Shown in pieces: positions 47,346-57,850 of a stretch of DNA of 64,000 bases. The notes below the pieces were generated by a model. The model did no database searches and was not told the origin of the DNA. It saw nothing but the letters and a program-made list of their open reading frames with translations. The stretch is taken from NCBI RefSeq assembly GCF_029407905.1, contig NC_073643.1, forward strand, positions 30,346,001 through 30,410,000, written 5' to 3'. The stretch is from Bubalus kerabau (taxonomy: Eukaryota; Chordata; Mammalia; Artiodactyla; Bovidae). A program made the position numbers and the translations under genes. The first letter of the stretch is position 1. The number at the start of each line of letters is the position of its first letter.

Positions 47346-47896
47346 TTGATTACATTACATAAGCGCCCAGGAAGTTAGGGCGGAGACCTCAGAAGTCCTC
47401 TCCCAGCCCTGACATCTCACAAATGGGATAGCTGAGGCGTAGAGACATAGACTAGCAAAACAGGAGAACCTAGAACTTCTGGCAACCAGCTAGTGTGTGA
47501 ACACCTTTATTACTCTCCCCTGTGAGCTTTTCAAGAAAAGTTACTGAATTGTTCCACCATCGCTTCTCAAAGCCTAACACAAAGGAAGGAAGGGAGAGAG
47601 GGAGACAGGGAGGACAGAAAGCTAGTTCTTGACTGGTGTTAGAAAGTGCAAATTTAGATGCAGCCATCACAAGTGTTGACCCTCTTAAAAGATAGTGGCT
47701 TTGACCCTGACCGTAGGTGGCAGACGTAGGGAAAACCCCCACTACAAAAAAAATAATTTCTTCAATTTTGCCATCAGAGAACTAGTCCCTAGTATCTTTA
47801 GACCCTTTCACTGTTCTAAGCATCCTGTTCAGTTACAAAGAGCCTTGTAGATGTATTAGAATGGTGTCTTCACAGTGGGCCAGTGCTTTAAATGCG
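47346..47896. other. Upstream intergenic, unannotated
   Basis: May contain a further weak MIR/L3-like stretch around 47400-47500 (CTCACAAATGGGATAGCTGA). Nothing firm. Confidence 0.4.
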
Positions 47897-48107
47897 CCCA
47901 TGCTTGTGTTTGGTTGCTTCAGTCTTGTCTGACTCTGCAACACTCTGGACTAAAGCCGACCAGGCTCCTCTGTTCATGGGATTTTCCCAGCAAGAATATT
48001 GGAGTAGGTTGCCACGCCCTCCTCCAGGGGACCTTCCCCACCCAGGGATTGAACTCACATCTCCTGCATTACAGGCGGATTGATTATGGCTGAGCCACCA
48101 GGGAAGC
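47897..48107 (-). mobile_element. Bov-tA SINE
   Basis: Antisense Bov-tA, diverged, ending in the head CTGAGCCACCAGGGAAGC. Confidence 0.85.
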
Positions 48108-48139
48108 GGGTTAAATACACTGGATTTAGTTTATTGTCC

Positions 48140-48240
48140 CCTGGAGAAGGAAATGGCAACCCACTCCAGTCTTCTTGCCTGAAGAATTCCAAGGACAGAG
48201 TAGCCCTTCCAGTCTGAAGGGGCCTGTCCTCTACACAGCA
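48140..48240 (+). mobile_element. Bov-A SINE fragment
   Basis: CTGGAGAAGGAAATGGCAAC to about GGCCTGTCCTCTACACAGC. Truncated monomer. Confidence 0.65.
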
Positions 48241-48309
48241 AAGCTTAACCTCCCCCTCTGCCACCCTGGACTGTCTTTAAGCAGGGGTCTTCTGGTAAGA
48301 TCTGTGTGG

Positions 48310-48470
48310 AACAATACCGTTACCACTAGCCATGTGTAGGTATTTAAATTTAAATTAAATAAAATTTAAATTCAACTCTTGAGTTGCTCAATATAATTCC
48401 TCAGTCACGCTAGCCACATTTCCTGTGTTCAGAAGCCCCACGAGGCCAGTGACCTTTGCATTGTACAGCA
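48310..48470. mobile_element. Possible hAT non-autonomous element remnant
   Basis: CACTAGCCATGTGTAGGTAT, a TTTAAATTTAAATTAAAT core and CACGCTAGCCACATTTCCTG form a weakly symmetrical structure like the MER3/MER5-type hAT elements. Family uncertain. Confidence 0.4.
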
Positions 48471-48639
48471 GAGAAAGAAAATTCCATGATTGCCTAAAGT
48501 TCTGGAACTTTCTGTTAAAGAACTTACCTTGCTAATTTCTTACACCTTGCTCTGTCCCTTTTCATCAGCTGTTCCCCTCACTTGGAGATGCCTCCAAAGC
48601 AACTTCTAAAAACTGGATAAGGTCCATGAAAGGAGATAA

Positions 48640-48885
48640 AGTACACACAGCAGCCACAGCCTAAGGGAATCAGGAAAAGCTTTCCCAAAGGATGTAGTTG
48701 TGTTTAAGCTGAGAGCTGAATTTTGAAAGGAAAGTAGCCCAAGTGAAGTGGAGAGGAGAAGCTTTCAAAGAGAAAAACTGTAGATGTGCACGGGCCTTGA
48801 AATGAGATTGAGGAGTGAGGTGGTTTCAGTCTGGCTAAAGCTGAGAGTGCAATGGAGGGAGAAGCAAGGGATAAGGCTGAGGAAA
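48640..48885 (-). mobile_element. L2 LINE fragment, antisense (weak)
   Basis: GGAAAAGCTTTCCCAAAGGA, AAGCTGAGAGCTGAATTTTG and GCACGGGCCTTGAAATGAG follow antisense L2. Diverged. Confidence 0.45.
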
Positions 48886-49019
48886 TATTTTATTTAGTTC
48901 CTTTCTTCCTTCTTCCTGGGAACTTTTCTCTAGCCAGCGGTCATCTCACTGTCTGCGATTGCTAGAGCCTCCTATTGGTACTCACCCACTTAGAGCAAAA
49001 CAAAACGTGATGTCCAACC

Positions 49020-49470
49020 TCTTCGATTGCCCCCAAGATCCTTGCCTCCTGGAGTTCATGCCCTGGTGTAGTCCCCTTCCAGGTGAATCAGAGCACGTCT
49101 GTGAACAATAAGTGTGATGGAAGGGATGGTATTTGACTTCTGAGGCTAGGTCATAAACTGTTCTCTCTAGAAGAAGCCAGCTGCCATGTCACCAGAACAT
49201 CAGAGCAGCCTGTTTAAATGCCCGAATGGAGAAGACTGATGGCTTTAACTTGAGTCTTTCCACCCCAGGTAATCTGCATAATCTGCAGCCCCAGCTGGGA
49301 TCTGGACCACAGCCTTGTGAAGGATCCCAAGCCAGAACCACCCAGCTAACCTGTGCCTCAAGTCCTGATCCACAGAAACTATGAAAGATGAAAAATGTTT
49401 ATAATTGTTCTCAGCTTCTAAATTCTGAGATAATTTAATTACATAGCACTAGATAACTAATGCAACAAAG
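49020..49470 (+). mobile_element. MaLR-type solo LTR (MLT1-like)
   Basis: Landmarks in order: GAGTTCATGCCCTGGTGTAG, GAAGCCAGCTGCCATGTCAC, CAGAACCACCCAGCTAACCT, CTGATCCACAGAAACTATGA and CACTAGATAACTAATGCA. Non-coding LTR with no internal region. Confidence 0.7.
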
Positions 49471-49479
49471 GAGAATATT

Positions 49480-50040
49480 AATAGTAACTAATAATAATAG
49501 TAATTAATATTAATAGGCTAACATGGAGAAGGTAATGGCAACCCACTCCAGTACTCTTGCCTGGAAAATCCCATGGACAGAGGAGCCTGGTAGGCTGCAG
49601 TCCTTGGGGTCTCGAAGAGTAGGACACGACTGAGCGACTTCACTTTCACTTTTCACTTTCATGCACTGGAGAAGGAAATGGCAACCCACTCCAGTGTTCT
49701 TGCCTGGAGAATCCCAGGGACCGGGGAGCCTGGTGGGCTGCCATCTATGGGGTCACAGAGTCAGACACGACTGAAGTGACTTAGCAGTAGCAGCAGCAAC
49801 AGCAGCAGGCTAACATTAAGTATTCTCTATGTGTCTAACATTCTTCTAAGCACTTGAGAAAAATATTTAATTTAATCCTTGCAAAAATCCTATAAATGAG
49901 ATTATGACCCCCCACTAAAGAAACTGAGGTATAAAAAAGTAAACTAACTTGTCCAAGGTCACACAACTACACAGGCAAGTGACTGACCCATGATTCAAAC
50001 CTGGACTGATTTCAGAGCCTGAGACTCTCTGTTGTACTCA
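49480..50040 (+). mobile_element. MIR SINE split by Bov-A2
   Basis: The MIR text resumes after the Bov-A2: AACATTCTTCTAAGCACTTG, AACTTGTCCAAGGTCACACA and TCAAACCTGGACTGATTTCA, up to about 50040. Confidence 0.7.
49525..49806 (+). mobile_element. Bov-A2 SINE with target-site duplication
   Basis: Sense dimeric Bov-A2, from GGAGAAGGTAATGGCAACCC to an AGCAGCAGC-type tail. Exact 10-bp duplication AGGCTAACAT at 49515-49524 and 49807-49816. Confidence 0.94.
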
Positions 50041-50893
50041 AGAAGGTTGCAAACGACCAGGGGAAATAAGACAAAAGTATAGACTCTGATGCAAAGTAGA
50101 AGGCAAAAACGCAATTCAAATGGTCAGAGGCCAGTGACATCTCTTCCAGGCAAGGATAGAAGTTACTTTTTGGAAGAGACTAACTTAACGATGGGAAAAT
50201 ATTTGTACCACAAGAGAAGAGACTTTCAGGCAAAGGGGATGGTATTAACCAGGCAAACAGTCCATGAGGGCTTCCTCTGTGTTGCAGAGAAAACGTGTGG
50301 AATTTCTTCCTTGCACAGAGACTGGGTATAATAGAGATGTCCCTTCAATAAGTGTGAATATGCAAGAAGATTAGCCCGTTCCTCTGGGTGTACACAAGAG
50401 GGAAAAAGCCTGACAACACAGAGGAGGAGGTGGAAGATGGAGACAAAAGAACGGGAAAGAGAAAACAGCTGGGACTGTGTCAGAAAAACATGTGCAAGGA
50501 TCTTTTTGTAACCCCAGAGAGAATGACTTGAGTTTGGGCCATCCCTCTGAGATGATCCTGTGGAAAGCGAGAAGAGGGGATTGAGGAAAAGTATAGAAAA
50601 TTCCACACACCATCTACAAAGCCTGAAGGGCACACAACAGGCTGGATTAAAATGCCAAAAGAGAGACTTGGAGGCTCTTTGATGTTCATGGTCTTTTATT
50701 CATGCTTTTTAGTCCTTATTTGTAGATCACAGTGGGTTCCAGAATGAAGCTGAGGTAGGGGAAGGTGGACAGTAAGGGTGAATCCAGTTTTCCAAACAAA
50801 TAAGAGAAAGCGTCACATATCATCAAGGTTAACTTTTTCCCAGAGACTTTCAAAACCTAAATTCAAAAAACGTTTTATTTTATAATGAAATAT
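50041..50893. other. Upstream intergenic, unannotated
   Basis: No supported feature. Short open frames here have no recognisable family. Confidence 0.4.
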
Positions 50894-51055
50894 CAGATCA
50901 GATCAGATCAGTCGCTCAGTCGTGTCCGACTCTTTGCGACCCCATGAATCGCAGCACGCCAGGCCTCCCTGTCCATCACCAACTCCCGGAGTTCACTGAG
51001 ACTCACGTCCATCGAGTCAGTGATGCCATCCAGCCGTCTCATCCTCTGTCGTCCC
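50894..51055 (-). mobile_element. BovB LINE 3' terminus
   Basis: About 160 bp of the BovB 3' end, with AGATCAGATCAGATCAG repeats at the left, then TCGTGTCCGACTCTTTGCGA. It is the shortest BovB copy here. Confidence 0.9.
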
Positions 51056-51190
51056 CAGTGTGATTGTTTCGGGTGCACAGCAGAGTGACTCGGCCATACA
51101 TATACATGTATCCATTCTCCCCCAAACTCCCCTCCCATACAGAGTTCCGTGTTCTATACAGTAGGTCCTTGTTGGTTATCCATTTTAAAT
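51056..51190. mobile_element. Possible L1-related fragment
   Basis: GTGCACAGCAGAGTGACTCG, ACATATACATGTATCCATTC and GTTCTATACAGTAGGTCCTT recur widely in artiodactyl DNA and are probably L1-derived. Orientation uncertain. Confidence 0.35.
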
Positions 51191-51448
51191 ACAAAGATTG
51201 TGTTTTGTTAAAAATTAGAAACAAGTGCAACAAAAAGTCTGCTCTAAAAGAACCAGGGTTGTTTTCTGTGATGCCACAATGGTGTGGTGGCAGCTGGTGG
51301 CCACGCTGGGGTGAAGACCAGAGTTCGGAGAACAGACTGGCAGGTACTGTCTGGGTGGCTGGCTTCATGAAGTTTGCTGCAATCCTGGGGGTGCACTTCA
51401 AACTGTGTGAATGAAATGGGAATTTATAAGGAGGGAAGGGCACTCCAT
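51191..51448. other. Upstream intergenic, unannotated
   Basis: No supported feature. Confidence 0.4.
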
Positions 51449-51655
51449 TGGGTTTCCTTGGTGGGTCAGTGGTAAAGAATCCGCCTGCCAGTGATAAGAT
51501 GCTGATTCAATCTCTAGGTAGGGAAGATCTCCTGGAGAAGGGAATGGTTGCCCACTTCAGTATTCTTGCTTGGAAAATCCCATGGACAGAGGAGCCTGCT
51601 GGGTTACAGTCCATGGGGTCACAGAGTTGGACACATCTTAGCAACTAAACAAAAA
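51449..51655 (+). mobile_element. Bov-tA SINE
   Basis: Sense Bov-tA from GGGTTTCCTTGGTGGGTCAG to TTAGCAACTAAACAAAAAC. Confidence 0.88.
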
Positions 51656-51659
51656 CAAG

Positions 51660-52075
51660 GGTAGTCCATAGGATCCAGGACACTTAGTTCTGGAGGCCAG
51701 GAGTCTGAGATCAGGATGTAAGAAGGCCCACGATCCCTCTGCAGGCTCCACAGAAGAGTCAGTTCTTTTGCCTCGCCCAGCTTCTGCTGACTGTCAGCAT
51801 TCCTAGACATGTGACTGCATGCATCACTCCCATCTCTGCCCCTGTGGTCATGTTGCCTCTTGTGTCTATCACATCTCTCTTGACCTTACTCTTAAAAGGA
51901 CACTAGTTATTGGATTAAGAGCCCATCTGGATAATCTCGGCTGATTTCCTTAGCTCAAGATTTTTAAATTACATCTACAAACACTCTTTTTAACAGGAAG
52001 GTAACAATCACAGGTTCCAGAGATTAGGATGTGGACATATCATTTTGGGGGCTACTATTAAGCCCATGATAGTAA
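51660..52075 (-). mobile_element. MaLR-type LTR, antisense
   Basis: Read on the minus strand: TAGTAGCCCCCAAAATGATA at the start, GGTTCCAGAGATTAGGATGT complementary text, then a C-terminal CTGGCCTCCAGAACTAAGTG block, in the order of an MLT1/MST-like LTR. Diverged. Confidence 0.55.
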
Positions 52076-52221
52076 TTTAAATAGTTTTGTGAGAACTGTG
52101 AAACTTTGCAAATATCCCATTTCTCATCAGATTTTTCACTCTCAAGTTTTCACCTCCATTGATGTTACTTGACTGAACCAATTATTATGTGCATGCTTTT
52201 AGGCTAAGTTGCTACTATGAT

Positions 52222-52349
52222 GGAGAATTTCCTTGTAGTCCAGTGGTTAGGACTCTGAACTTTCACTGCAGAAGGCCTGGGTTCAGTCCCTGGTCGGGGA
52301 AGTAAGATTCTACGAAGCCACATGGCAAGACCAAAAGGAAAAAAAAAAT
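52222..52349 (+). mobile_element. CHR-type tRNA-Glu SINE
   Basis: GAATTTCCTTGTAGTCCAGT, TGGTTAGGACTCTGAACTTT and GGTTCAGTCCCTGGTCGGGG, then an A-rich tail. Confidence 0.82.
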
Positions 52350-53184
52350 CACTATGCTGGTTGCCAGATGGTAGTTTTCTAACTCCATCATTCTTTTTAC
52401 ATTTATCAGTTGGATTCCTATGATAAGCAAAGAGTCATCTCCTCTCATATATTCATTTTTTTAGTTATAATAATTTTGACTCACTGATTCCTATTTTATC
52501 CAGGGGTTAGTTCACTGCTATCATTAATTGATACCTAAATTGGTCTAAACTTGGCCAATGAGACCTTCTTCAAGCTGGCTCCTGCATCCTTTTGACATGT
52601 CTCCATCATTCTTGGAGCACTTCTTTATTTTCTGGTACAAAAAGGTATTCGAGGTTCATCTTGCATCTCCCTTTCCCAGCCCTGGAAGTAAGCATTTCTC
52701 CAAGAAGTCCCAATTCTTTTTGGTGGAGAATGCTACTTAGGAATGTAGCTGAGGCTGCTAGGGTGTTCACGGCCATTGGGATGTCATTGCCGGGCCCTCT
52801 TGGCACACAGATAGATCCATATGTTTATTTATTTCTATATCAATGTCTATAAAACTAGGAGTTCACAGCTTCCAATTCCAACCTAACACTGGAGGCTTCA
52901 TTTTAGTTTTCTCCTTTTCTATACACATCACTGTCCAACAGTAAACCTGGTTGCCATTCTCCTCAGTATATTCTTTTTTTTCTTTGTAGGTTAAGAACTT
53001 AATTAAACTACAACAAGGTCAAGGGCAAGAATTGCAAATCCATGTTTTCTGAACTTCAGAGATTTACACCAAGCTACCCTTTTAAATTAATACTGGTTTA
53101 CTGTCCCAATGCATAAGAAATTCACTGACTCCATAGACATTTGTTTGTATACTGAAGCCATATCAGGACAGATGAAAATCAAAT
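52350..53184. other. Upstream intergenic, unannotated
   Basis: No supported feature. Confidence 0.4.
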
Positions 53185-53196
53185 ATTCAGGTGCCT

Positions 53197-53477
53197 GCTG
53201 CTGCCGCCGCTGCTGCTAAGTTGCTTCAGTCATGTCCGACTCTGTGTGACCCCATGGACTGCAGCCTACCAGGCTTCTCCGACCATGGGATTCTCCAGGC
53301 AAGAACACTGGAGTGGGTTGCCATTTCCTTCTCCAATGCATGAAAGTGGAAAGTGAAAGTGAAGTCGCTCAGTCGTGTCCTACTCTTCGCGACCCCATGG
53401 ACTGCAGCCTACCAGGCTCCTCCATCCATGGGATTTTCCAGGCAACAGTACTGGAGTGGGGTGCCATTGCCTTCTCC
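53197..53477 (-). mobile_element. Bov-A2 SINE with target-site duplication
   Basis: Antisense full Bov-A2 with a GCTGCTGCCGCCGCTGCTGC tail at the left. Exact 12-bp duplication ATTCAGGTGCCT at 53185-53196 and 53478-53489. It entered an MIR-like sequence. Confidence 0.95.
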
Positions 53478-53560
53478 ATTCAGGTGCCTACTATGTGCCA
53501 AATCCTGAGTGAGATACTTCATGGGCTTTTCCCACATTAAAGGCTTATAATAGCCTCAAA
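53478..53560 (+). mobile_element. MIR SINE fragment
   Basis: GGTGCCTACTATGTGCCAAA and the following text are MIR-type, cut by the Bov-A2 at its left. Confidence 0.55.
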
Positions 53561-53779
53561 AATGATTTTTGACAAACTCATTCTTCACTCTCAGTATATT
53601 CATTTTTTCTATCAATCTCCCTAGTACTCAACTGACCAATCACCAGTCCCTGTAACAGGTTCCTTTCTCACTTCCCTTGAGCTCTGACACCCTGCACCAG
53701 GCTACTTTCCCCCAGCCCCTGGCAGATACCTACTTTTCTTGGCCACACTTAATTGGTTGGAGATTGAATTATTCCAGAA

Positions 53780-53970
53780 AAGTGAAAGTTGCTCAGTTGT
53801 GTCCAGCTCTTTGTGACCCCATGGACTGTATACAGTCCATGGAATTCTCCAGGCCAGAATACTGGAGTGGGTAGCCTTTCCCTTCTCCAGGGGATCTTCC
53901 CAACCCAGGAATCAAACCAGGATCTCCTGCATTACAGGCTGATTCTTTACCTATTGAGCTATCAGGGAAG
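53780..53970 (-). mobile_element. Bov-tA SINE, palindrome subfamily
   Basis: Antisense monomeric Bov-tA. The usual middle of the body is replaced by a perfect 24-bp palindrome (53819-53842), CCATGGACTGTA and its complement. 9-bp duplication ATTCCAGAA at 53771-53779 and 53971-53979. Confidence 0.92.
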
Positions 53971-54237
53971 ATTCCAGAAGGAAGGGTAAATATTATTAGT
54001 ATTTATAATAATAATAGTAATTTAAAATTTTTCAAATGTCTGATAAATAGTATTTTATCAAGCAATTCAAAGACTACAGGGCGAGCAAAAAAATCTCTTA
54101 AGATGTTCTCCCCCACCCCAATACCCACCACAGCTAGATTGAGCTTCATGAGTTTCTCATGAATCTTTTCAGATGTTTATTATGTGTTTACATGTCTCAC
54201 CTGTTGTATTACAGCTGTTCTTCTGCCTTCTGTCCTG

Positions 54238-54420
54238 GTTGTTCAGTCACCAAGCTGTGTCTAACTCTTTTGTGACCCCACGGTCTGTAGTCTGCCAGGC
54301 TCCCCTGTCCATGGGATTTCCCAGGCAAGAATACTGGAGAGGGTTGCCATTTCCTTCTCCAGGGGATCTTCCTGTCTCCTGCATTGCAGGTGGGTGCTTT
54401 ACCGCTGAGTCACCAGGGAC
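54238..54420 (-). mobile_element. Bov-tA SINE
   Basis: Antisense Bov-tA with a deletion between TTTCCTTCTCCAGGGGATCT and CCTGTCTCCTGCATTGCAGG. Confidence 0.87.
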
Positions 54421-54450
54421 CTTCCAACAATTTATTTTCAACACAAAACT

Positions 54451-54651
54451 GTTAGTCGCTCAGTCATGTCCGACTCTTTGCGACCCTGTGGACTGTAGCC
54501 CACCAGGCTCCTCTGTCCATGGGATTCTCCAGGCAAGAATACTAGAGTGGTTGCCCTTTCCTTTTCCAGGGAATCTTCCAGACTCAGTGGCCGAACTCGG
54601 GTCTACTCCTTGGCAGGCAGATTCTTTACCATCTGAGCCACGTGGGAGCCC
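54451..54651 (-). mobile_element. Bov-tA SINE
   Basis: Antisense Bov-tA from GTTAGTCGCTCAGTCATGTC to GCCACGTGGGAGCCCC, 30 bp from the preceding copy and in the same orientation. The flanking A-rich sequences are similar (CAACACAAAACT and TAACACAACT). Confidence 0.88.
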
Positions 54652-54654
54652 CAT

Positions 54655-54848
54655 TTTTAACACAACTGCCAGGGTTTTAATAATAAGAGCCTATCATGCT
54701 CCAATCCAACTAGTTACATTCCACTCAGAGTAAAAGCCACAGTCCTTGCCATGGGTCCTAAAAACACAATCTGCCACTCCCCTGCCCTATCTCCTACCAT
54801 CACCCCTCCCCCCAGCCCTTCTTCAAGTCCTCTGGCTTCATTGACCTT
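54655..54848 (+). mobile_element. L2 LINE, left part
   Basis: CCACTCAGAGTAAAAGCCAC and CCTGCCCTATCTCCTACCAT are sense L2. It is interrupted at 54849-54860 and resumes at 57072. Confidence 0.65.
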
Positions 54849-54886
54849 CATGATGTACTCGTTAAGAAAAAAAAAATTCTATTTTT

Positions 54887-56738
54887 AAATTTAAGGAGAA
54901 AAGGAAAGATATAAACATCTGAATGCAGAGTTCCAAAGAATAGCAAGAAGAGATAAGAAAGCCTTCTTCAGCGATCAATGCCAAGAAATAGAGGAAAACA
55001 ACAGAATGGGAAAGATTAGGGATCTCTTCAAGAAAATCAGAGATACCAAAGGAACATTTCATGCAAAGATGAGCTTGATAAAGGACAGAAATGGTATGGA
55101 CCTAACAGAAGCAGAAGATATTAAGAAGAGATGGCAAGAATACACAGAAGAACTGTACAAAAAAGATCTTCACGACCCAGATAATCACGATGGTGTGATC
55201 ACTCACCTATAGCCAGACATCCTGGAATGTGAAGTCAAGAGGGCCTTAGAAAGCATCACTACGAACAAAGCTAGTGGAAGTGATGGAATTCCAGTGGAGC
55301 TATTCCAAATCCTGAAAGATGATGCTGTGAAAGTGCTGCACTGAATATGCCAGCAAATTTGGAAAACTCAGCAGTGGCCACAGGACTGGAAAAGGTCAGT
55401 TTTCATTCCAATCCCAAAGAAAGGCAATGCCAAAGAATGCTCAAACTACCGCACAATTGCACTTATCTCACATGCTAGTAAAGTAATGCTTAAAATTCTC
55501 CAAGCCAGGCTTCAGCAATATGTGAACCGTGAACTTCCTGATGTTCAAGCTGGTTTTAGAAAAGGCAGAGGAACCAGAGATCAAATTGCCAACATCCACT
55601 GGATCATCGAAAAAGCAAGAGAGTTCCAGAAAAACATCTATTTCTGCTTTATTGACTATGCCAAAGCCTTTGACTGTGTGGATCACAATAAACTGTGGAA
55701 AATTCTGAAAGAGATGGGAATACCAGACCACCTGATCTGCCTCTTGAGAAATTTGTATGCAGGTCAGGAAACAACAGTTAGAACTGGACATGGAACAACA
55801 GACTGGTTCCAAATAGGAAAAGGAGTTCATCAAGGTTGTATATTGTCACCCTGCTTATTTAACTTCTATGCAGAGTACATCATGAGATACGCTGGGCTGG
55901 AAGAAACACAAGCTGGAATCAAGATTGCCGGGAGAAATATCAATCACCTCAGATATGCAGATGACACCACCCTTATGGCAGAAAGTGAAGAGGAACTAAA
56001 AAGCCTCTTGATGAAAGTGAAAGTGGAGAGTGAAAAAGTTGGCTTAAAGCTCAACATTCAGAAAACGAAGTTCATGGCATCCGGTCCCACCACTTCATGG
56101 GAAATAGATGGGGAAACAGTGGAAACAGTGTCAGACTTTATTTTTCTGGGCTCCAAAATCACTACAGATGGTGACTGCAGCCACGAAATTGAGAGACGCT
56201 TACTCCTTGGAAGGAAACTTATGACCAACCTAGATAGCATATTCAAAAGCAGAGACATTACTTTGCCAACAAAGGTTCGTCTAGTCAAGGCTGTGGTTTT
56301 TCCTGTGGTCATGTATGGATGTGAGAGTTGGTCTGTGAAGAAGGCTGAGCACCGAAGAATTGATGCTTTTGAACTGTGGTGTTGGAGAAGACTCTTGAGA
56401 GTCCCTTGGACTGCAAGGAGATCCAACCAGTCCATTCTGAAGGAGATCAGCCCTGGGATTTCTTTGGAAGGAATGATGCTAAAGCTGAAACTCCAGTACT
56501 TTGGCCACCTCATGCGAAGAGTTGACTCATTGGAAAAGACTCTGATGCTGCGAGGGATTGGGGGCAGGAGGAGAAGGGGACGACAGAGGATGAGATGGCT
56601 GGATGGCATCACTGACTTGATGGACGTGAGTTTGAGTGAACTCCGGGAGTTGGTGATGGACAGGGAGGCCTGGCGTGCTGCGATTCATGGGGTCGCAAAG
56701 AGTCGGACACGATTGAGCGACTGATCTGATCTGATCTG
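54887..56738 (+). mobile_element. BovB LINE, 5'-truncated, long RT frame
   Basis: About 1.85 kb of BovB (RTE clade, full length near 3.2 kb). It lacks the endonuclease region. Its 3' end carries CTGATCTGATCTGAT repeats. Short ATTTTT flanks (54881-54886 and 56739-56744) fit a target duplication. It sits inside the T-rich tail of an antisense CHR SINE, itself inside L2. It is the best-preserved BovB in the window. Confidence 0.95.
55486..56724 (+). pseudogene. BovB reverse-transcriptase frame, 412 codons
   Basis: Encodes the reverse transcriptase of an RTE-clade LINE. Visible motifs: QAGFRKGRGTRDQ near residue 20, FIDYAKAFDCVDHNK (motif A) near 55, GVHQGCILSPCLFNFYAEY near 118, and the catalytic YADD at residues 157-160. 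A conserved C-terminal part includes RRLLRVPWTARRSNQS and ends in GVAKSRTRLSD. The same frame continues upstream to about 54896 but is stopped by TAG at 55210-55212 and TGA at 55342-55344. With the endonuclease missing, it cannot retrotranspose by itself. Confidence 0.9.
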
Positions 56739-56740
56739 AT

Positions 56741-57059
56741 TTTTGGCTTTGCTGGGTCTTCACTGTTGCTCAGGCTTTTCCTTGGTTGTGGCGAGCAGGG
56801 GCTACTTTCTAGTTGTGGTGTGCAGGTTTCTCATCGCAGGGGCTTCTCTCGTTGCAGAGCACAGGCTCTAGGGCACAGGCTTCAGTACATGCAGCTCGTA
56901 GGCTCAGCAGTTGCAGCTCCCGGGCTCTAGAGCACAGGCTCAATAACTGTGACACTTGGGTTTAGCTGCTCAGCATGTGGGATCTTCCCCGATCAGAGAT
57001 TGAACTTGTGTCTCCTGCATTGGCAGGTGATTCTTTACCACTGAGCCTCCAGGGAAGCC
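56741..57059 (-). mobile_element. CHR-1-like SINE, antisense
   Basis: TTGGCTTTGCTGGGTCTTCA, AGGGGCTACTTTCTAGTTGT, TAGAGCACAGGCTCAATAAC and the head at CACTGAGCCTCCAGGGAAGC are the landmarks of the long CHR element. The 12-bp CATGATGTACTC at 54849-54860 and 57060-57071 flanks it together with the BovB, so the SINE entered first. Confidence 0.85.
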
Positions 57060-57071
57060 CATGATGTACTC

Positions 57072-57475
57072 TTAATCTGTGAGTACACTCCTTAGGAGGG
57101 TGCCCAGCTCTTCCATCTGCCTAGATCCCTCTTCCTGGGATATCCACGTGGCCCTCTCATCCCCTTGAGTACCATCTTCTCAACAAGACCTCCTTAGGCC
57201 TTGTCACTAAGTAACATTGTACTTTCCACTTTCCCCTGAACTCCCGAACACCTCCTTTTGTCCCTTACCCGCTCTCAGCTCTTTTCATCTCATAACATAT
57301 CATGTCATTTCCTTTCAAAATTATGTGTATTACATTTCTCTGCATCACTGGAACATAAACACCCCAAAGACAGAAAACTCTTTTGTTCACTGGTTTTTCC
57401 CAAGGTGCCTTGAAGCCTTGTGCAGCATGCATGCACCATAGGATCTCAATAAGTAGTTTGTTGCATAAACATATA
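57072..57475 (+). mobile_element. L2 LINE, right part (3' end)
   Basis: Continues the L2 at 54655. GGTTTTTCCCAAGGTGCCTT, then a CTCAATAAGTAGTTTGTTG terminus, are the L2 3' end. Confidence 0.65.
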
Positions 57476-57529
57476 CTGAAGTAGTTCTTCTTGGCTTAAA
57501 TTTCTCTTAAAAGGTATCATATTCTTCTA

Positions 57530-57715
57530 CAATTTTTTTTTTTTTGGCTTTTTACTCAAAAATATGTCTTGGGGGTTTTCTGTTTTATTTTAGAGATACT
57601 TAAAATCTTATTTTGCTTAGTACTTTGAAGTATAGATGGAATATTATTTAACTAGTCTCTATGAATCACATATACAGCTATCCAGTTTTTCTCTATTAAA
57701 AACAAGATCTTCCGT
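57530..57715 (-). mobile_element. Old L1 (L1M-type) fragment, antisense
   Basis: GATGGAATATTATTTAACTA and CAGCTATCCAGTTTTTCTCT follow antisense L1M 3' text. Confidence 0.45.
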
Positions 57716-57734
57716 AATTCAAATCTCAGTGTCC

Positions 57735-57850
57735 TCCTTTAAAAAACAGAGGCAGTATTCATCTCATAAAAGACTGAGGATTAAAAGTGATCCTAGGGTA
57801 GTACCTGGCAAATCTTTTATTGTGTTTTTATAATTATTATTAGCTGTGTG
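57735..57850 (+). mobile_element. MIR SINE 3' part
   Basis: GAGGATTAAAAGTGATCCTA, GTAGTACCTGGCAAATCTTT and ATAATTATTATTAGCTG follow the MIR 3' half. Confidence 0.5.

Noticed and set aside
56058..56612. 184-codon minus-strand open frame
   Set aside because: Mirror of the BovB coding strand. Similar antisense frames appear in every BovB copy and have no independent support.
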